From assembly GCA_949448405.1 (NCBI GenBank), contig CASTFX010000043.1, forward strand, positions 1 to 9,039: DNA of 9,039 nt. The letters are read 5' to 3'. Positions 6,519-9,039 of this stretch are shown here, piece after piece. The translations under genes were made by a program, and so were the position numbers. The DNA is from an uncultured Clostridia bacterium. GTDB taxonomy: Bacteria; Bacillota; Clostridia; TANB77; CAG-508. A model generated the notes under the pieces. That model was not told where the DNA came from. It ran no database searches and saw only the letters and a list, made by a program, of their open reading frames with translations. Each line of letters begins with the position of its first letter. Positions within the stretch are counted from its first letter, which is position 1.

Positions 6519-7484
6519 AGTAATTATACATGCAGGGCACTTAATGTTAAAAGTATTATTTAACATAAGTGCACCTGTATTTTTATTTATATTAAAAACA
6601 CTAATAGAATTAGACATTTGATTAGCACATAACAAATAATTATCAAGCACAAGCAAATCTCTAGGACAGTTTCCATAGCAAGAAATTGTTTGCATTAATT
6701 TTAGTGTAGGTGTAATACTAAAAACACACACATTATCTAAGCCTCTTATAGAAATATAAAGAAGGCTTTTTTGTTTATTAAACTTAATAGAGCAGCCAGT
6801 ATAATTTGGCAAATTTGATACATTATTTGGTAGTAATGAAACAGTCTCTAAAAGTTTTATACGAGTATCTTTTGAAAAAGCAAAATGATATAGTTCACAA
6901 GAGTTTTCAGTAACTAAGAATATATCATTATCTTTTACAACGAAATGTCTAGGATGAGCATTTTCAGCAAAATCATATTTAGATACAAGTTCTAGGTCAA
7001 AATGTTCTCCATCAAATATAATTCTATATGCAAACAATTTATTATCTCCTAAATCAGTAATAAATAAAAAGTTTTCATCACAAGATAATTCTGTGCAATG
7101 TATATGTGAATGAGCTGTAAATTTTTTCGAAAAAATTAGTTTATCCAAAGAATTATCAGTATTTAAGGAAAATACACAAAAAGAGCCACTCATATAATTT
7201 GAGACATATGACAGATTTCTTTTTTTATCTAAACAAATGTAACATGGAGAAATACCAAAGCCATTTATAGAATTAACCACAGAAAGGTCAAGCTTTCTAC
7301 ATGCAATAAAGCTATTTTCAAAGTCAGGACCTTCAACAACATTAAAAATATTATCCTTATATTTATACAAAAAAGAACAGTCTTTAAAAGTATTATCCGA
7401 AATAACCTTACTTAGATTTCCATTATCAAAAGTTAGTTTGTAAATCCCAAATTCAGAATATGACCCAACCAATAAATTTTCCAT
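6513..7484 (-). CDS. Lactonase family beta-propeller protein, likely 6-phosphogluconolactonase
   Basis: A 323-residue cytoplasmic seven-bladed propeller of the Pgl/YbhE lactonase family, expected to hydrolyse 6-phosphogluconolactone to 6-phosphogluconate in the oxidative pentose phosphate pathway. Family motifs appear in blade order: SNYMSGS (95-101), AHSHIHC (124-130), FITDLGDNKL (141-150), HPRHFVV (177-183), VTEN (191-194), YISIRGLDNVCVF (243-255), GNCPRDL (271-277), and NQMSNSISVFNIN (288-300). The length is close to the family norm. It carries 15 Cys, many for an enzyme of this type. The start ATG is preceded by GGAGATTATT. The gene converges on the SDR, overlapping it by 6 nt, and its last 25 codons contain the SDR operon terminator. 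Related propellers act on other lactones, so the exact substrate is inferred. Confidence 0.85.
   Translation of the reverse strand: MENLLVGSYSEFGIYKLTFDNGNLSKVISDNTFKDCSFLYKYKDNIFNVVEGPDFENSFIACRKLDLSVVNSINGFGISPCYICLDKKRNLSYVSNYMSGSFCVFSLNTDNSLDKLIFSKKFTAHSHIHCTELSCDENFLFITDLGDNKLFAYRIIFDGEHFDLELVSKYDFAENAHPRHFVVKDNDIFLVTENSCELYHFAFSKDTRIKLLETVSLLPNNVSNLPNYTGCSIKFNKQKSLLYISIRGLDNVCVFSITPTLKLMQTISCYGNCPRDLLVLDNYLLCANQMSNSISVFNINKNTGALMLNNTFNIKCPACIITL
6533..6587 (+). terminator. Intrinsic terminator of the GT2-PP2C-SDR operon, inside the lactonase gene
   Basis: A long near-perfect inverted repeat pairs CAGG-GCACTTA-TGTTAAA on the left (6533-6552, with a one-base bulge and a G/T variation) with TTTAACATAAGTGCACCTG on the right (6559-6577), around a loop of about 6 nt. 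TATTTTTATTTAT follows immediately on the + strand. It lies 15 nt past the SDR stop and within the last codons of the convergent lactonase gene. The opposite strand lacks a good T-run, so it mainly serves the plus operon. Confidence 0.8.
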
Positions 7485-7516
7485 AATAATCTCCGCTTCC
7501 TCAATAAATTTACGTT

Positions 7517-7545
7517 ATATTAACGCAGGGACAATCATTGCACAA
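7517..7545 (-). promoter_or_regulatory. Possible promoter for the lactonase gene
   Basis: On the minus strand TTGTGC (7545-7540) and TAATAT (7522-7517) are 17 nt apart, placing a start near 7510 and a leader of about 26 nt before the ATG at 7484. The -35 is weak. ATTGC and GCAAT (7537-7541 and 7548-7552) form a short inverted repeat over it, and ACAATC occurs twice 11 bp apart (7531, 7542), so a regulator could bind here. This is tentative. Confidence 0.35.
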
Positions 7546-7574
7546 TCGCAATACAAATGCATAAATATAACAAA

Positions 7575-7612
7575 TGTAGGGGCTCGTAGGGGCGACCATT
7601 GGTCGTCCGTGC
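7575..7612. repeat. GC-rich hairpin repeat, unit A
   Basis: A TGTAGGGG half-copy is followed by GTAGGGGCGACCATTGGTC and GTCCG. The core GGGCGACCA and TGGTCGTCC (7590-7608) folds into a 9-bp hairpin with one G-T wobble and a single central T. It stands out from the AT-rich surroundings. Units B to E, 125 nt further on, share its consensus. Between them, 7613-7693 is plain AT-rich sequence in which I see nothing. Confidence 0.7.
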
Positions 7613-7693
7613 TTATCTGCTTTCTTAATTATACATATTTATATAATTATTTGCAAACAATAAATAAAAAATTATTAAAATACATAGTTGGTA

Positions 7694-7722
7694 TTGACTA
7701 TTAAGTTACAACTAAGTATAAT
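7694..7722 (+). promoter_or_regulatory. Near-consensus sigma-A promoter for the pilin-like gene
   Basis: TTGACT (7694-7699) is followed after 17 nt by a perfect TATAAT (7717-7722). This is the best promoter in the window. Transcription would begin near 7729, so the message carries a leader of about 220 nt through repeat units B to E before the ATG at 7949. No gene of its own is visible between promoter and that ATG. Confidence 0.7.
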
Positions 7723-7735
7723 AAATTATATAAAA

Positions 7736-7905
7736 TGTATGGGCGACCATTGAATTGACACCAGGCACATTCGCAAAAACAAAAAATGTGTATGGACGCA
7801 CAGCGTGCGTCCGCAAAAACAAAAATGTAGGGGCAACCACTGCACGACCACAAACGCATTCGTAAATGCAAAAATAATTGTAGGGAAGTGCATTGTCCGT
7901 CCGCA
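7736..7905. repeat. Cluster of four degenerate hairpin repeats (units B-E) in the pilin-gene leader
   Basis: Four related units begin with TGTAT/TGTAG at about 7736, 7789, 7826 and 7879, the first and last intervals both being 53 nt. The approximate consensus is TGTAGGGGCGACCATTGGTC then GTCCGCAAAAACAAAAA. Unit C has a perfect 8-bp stem, GGACGCAC (7794-7801) with GTGCGTCC (7805-7812), and an AGC loop. B, D and E have lost part of the dyad. The linker CGCAAAAACAAAAA recurs twice (7772 and 7812). On the minus strand each unit reads as a hairpin followed by TACATTTTTGTTTTT, which resembles an intrinsic terminator. There is no protein-coding signal. It looks like a REP/BIME-like dispersed intergenic repeat family. 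Confidence 0.7.
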
Positions 7906-7948
7906 ACTAACAATTTAAAAATAAAAAACCAAGGAGGAAAACCAAAAA

Positions 7949-8968
7949 ATGAAAAAAAGCCAAAACCAAAGAAACGACGCAGGTATCACACTTGTTGCAC
8001 TAATCATAACCATTATTATCTTAGTAATACTTGCAGCAGTATCAATATCAGCCGTGTACAATTCAAAGATAGTAGATTATGCAGTAAATGGAGCGACAGG
8101 ATATGCAGGAGAAGCAGTAAAAGAAAACGAAATAATGAGTGGAACAGAAAGTCTGCTAGATAGCACTGTAAAGAAGATAGAAGACATACTAGGAGGAAAA
8201 GCACAGGCAGAGCCAGAGGGATCAGGACCACAAAAAGGATTAACAGCAGAAGAATTAAAAGACAAAATAGGAGCATATGTAAATTATCAACCAGACACTC
8301 CAGAAAATGCAACATATAGCACTAAACAAGATGGAGTAGAACGAAGTGGAGCAGGAGAGCAAACAATATCAAAAGTTGAGAATCTAAAATGGAGAATAAT
8401 AGAGACTTCAGAAAATAGAATAACATTAGTATCAGCAACAGCAACAAACAACTTAACATTACAAGGAACAAATGGGTATAACAATGGAGTAAAGCTGTTA
8501 AATGATATAGCAAATACATTATATAATAATAATAATTTAAGAGCAGTAGGAAGAAGTTTAAATATAGATGATATAAACGTTCTGATGGGAATAACTGAAG
8601 AAATAAAGAAGAGTATTAATAGTAATTATGGTAGAGAATATACAACAAGTAACAAATATTACCCAAGCATATTTGCAGATGAAAAGACAGGAGCGCCAAA
8701 TGGAACATATGGAATGCTATTAGGACCATCAGATCAAAACGACTGGTATAGCTCAATAACACATGCAAATACACTTAAAACAAAATGGACATCCTATGGC
8801 TATCAATTAAGCAATTACAAAGAAATAGATACTGTACAACATGCACTAGCAACACTACAGCCTGGAAATTCTGGCTCAACTAAACACACATGGTACTGGC
8901 TTGCTTCACGCTGTGTAAATGTATTTAGCGGTAATGAATTTCGGATACAATCTATTCTATATGTATAA
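7949..8968 (+). CDS. Pilin-like secreted/surface protein with type IV-type N-terminus; frame probably broken near its end
   Basis: The 339-residue product starts with a short basic leader (MKKSQNQRNDAG) followed by ITLVALIITIIILVILAAV, a prepilin-peptidase-like site at Gly12-Ile13 with one hydrophobic helix (about 13-35). The residue at +5 after cleavage is Ala, not the Glu of classical pilins. Then come a polar helical stretch (36-85), a Gly/Pro linker (86-96) and a globular part with KIGAYVNYQPD (106-116), KWRIIETSENRITLVSA (147-163), GYNNGVKLLND (176-186), RSLNIDDI (202-209) and YWLASR (316-321), as in a domain common in clostridial surface proteins (DUF6273-like). AGGAGG at 7932-7937 fixes the start. 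A strong promoter and repeat-filled leader lie upstream. TAA at 8966 cuts the protein while a +1 frame continues in family style. It probably acts outside the cell; its function is unknown. Confidence 0.75.
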   Translation: MKKSQNQRNDAGITLVALIITIIILVILAAVSISAVYNSKIVDYAVNGATGYAGEAVKENEIMSGTESLLDSTVKKIEDILGGKAQAEPEGSGPQKGLTAEELKDKIGAYVNYQPDTPENATYSTKQDGVERSGAGEQTISKVENLKWRIIETSENRITLVSATATNNLTLQGTNGYNNGVKLLNDIANTLYNNNNLRAVGRSLNIDDINVLMGITEEIKKSINSNYGREYTTSNKYYPSIFADEKTGAPNGTYGMLLGPSDQNDWYSSITHANTLKTKWTSYGYQLSNYKEIDTVQHALATLQPGNSGSTKHTWYWLASRCVNVFSGNEFRIQSILYV

Positions 8969-9039
8969 TGGAGGAGTGATTACTGAGGGGTTATATAATT
9001 ATGCAAATGGTGCACGAACTGCTACCTATTCATCATGCC
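8961..9039 (+). pseudogene. Out-of-frame 3' continuation of the pilin-like gene, running off the window
   Basis: In the +1 frame relative to the gene starting at 7949, the codons from 8961 read MYNGGVITEGLYNYANGART then ATYSSC, without a stop to the window edge. This matches the pattern that normally follows WLASR-x-V...FR-x-Q in the C-terminal domain of this family (a Gly-rich beta strand, then a Tyr/Asn/Ser-rich strand before a final RPVVSL-like end). One extra base, or two missing bases, between about 8945 and 8966 would explain the split. No ribosome binding site suggests a separate gene. Confidence 0.5.

Noticed and set aside
7736..7905. CRISPR array
   Set aside because: The units are degenerate, differ in length (37-53 nt apart), and share linker as well as core sequence, so there are no constant repeats with unique spacers and no cas genes.
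7701..7913. Two overlapping minus-strand frames across the hairpin repeats
   Set aside because: The frames arise from the GC-rich repeat units themselves; the products repeat the unit and resemble no protein.
7888..8163. Plus-strand 91-codon frame starting in repeat unit E
   Set aside because: It overlaps the pilin-like gene in another frame, lacks its own ribosome binding site and reads a Lys/Arg-rich artefact of the leader.
8016..8519. Several Leu/Ser-rich minus-strand frames inside the pilin-like gene
   Set aside because: They are antisense to conserved motifs such as KWRII and are typical mirror products of A-rich coding DNA.

Overview
The window is AT-rich DNA from a low-GC Firmicute, most likely a Clostridia-class, probably spore-forming gut-type anaerobe. 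This rests on A/T-biased codons throughout, strong AGGAGG-type ribosome binding sites, a YtxC-family sporulation-associated protein, a DUF4912 plus GH57 branching-enzyme pair, and a clostridial-style 'GITL-x-AL' pilin-like protein. No rRNA, tRNA, CRISPR array, insertion sequence or phage gene is visible.

Layout, left to right. (1) The 3' end of queA (tRNA queuosine synthesis) runs in from the left on the + strand and ends at a terminator-like hairpin that also serves the convergent gene. (2) A minus-strand block reads, in transcription order, DUF4912 protein, GH57 1,4-alpha-glucan branching enzyme, then ytxC. The first two are 13 nt apart and look like a glycogen/alpha-glucan operon. ytxC has its own good promoter just downstream of the GH57 gene. 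(3) A divergent promoter region at about 3580-3831 separates this block from a plus-strand operon of three tightly packed genes: a GT2 glycosyltransferase, a divergent PP2C-type phosphatase (8-nt overlap) and a short-chain dehydrogenase/reductase (1-nt gap). This looks like one uncharacterised surface-glycan or small-molecule module, and it is the best candidate here for an undescribed system. (4) A convergent minus-strand gene encodes a seven-bladed-propeller lactonase of the 6-phosphogluconolactonase type. Its stop overlaps the SDR end, and the terminator of the plus operon lies inside its coding sequence. (5) A 464-nt stretch without a gene (7485-7948) holds a cluster of GC-rich hairpin repeats and a near-consensus sigma-A promoter. 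(6) From that promoter a roughly 220-nt repeat-filled leader leads into a pilin-like secreted or surface protein. Its reading frame stops early, while a +1 frame continues to the window edge with sequence typical of the family, so it is probably frameshifted.

Functionally the window mixes housekeeping (tRNA modification, glycogen branching, pentose phosphate pathway) with accessory surface functions (GT2 module, pilin-like protein). All family assignments come from motifs read by eye; no database search was run.
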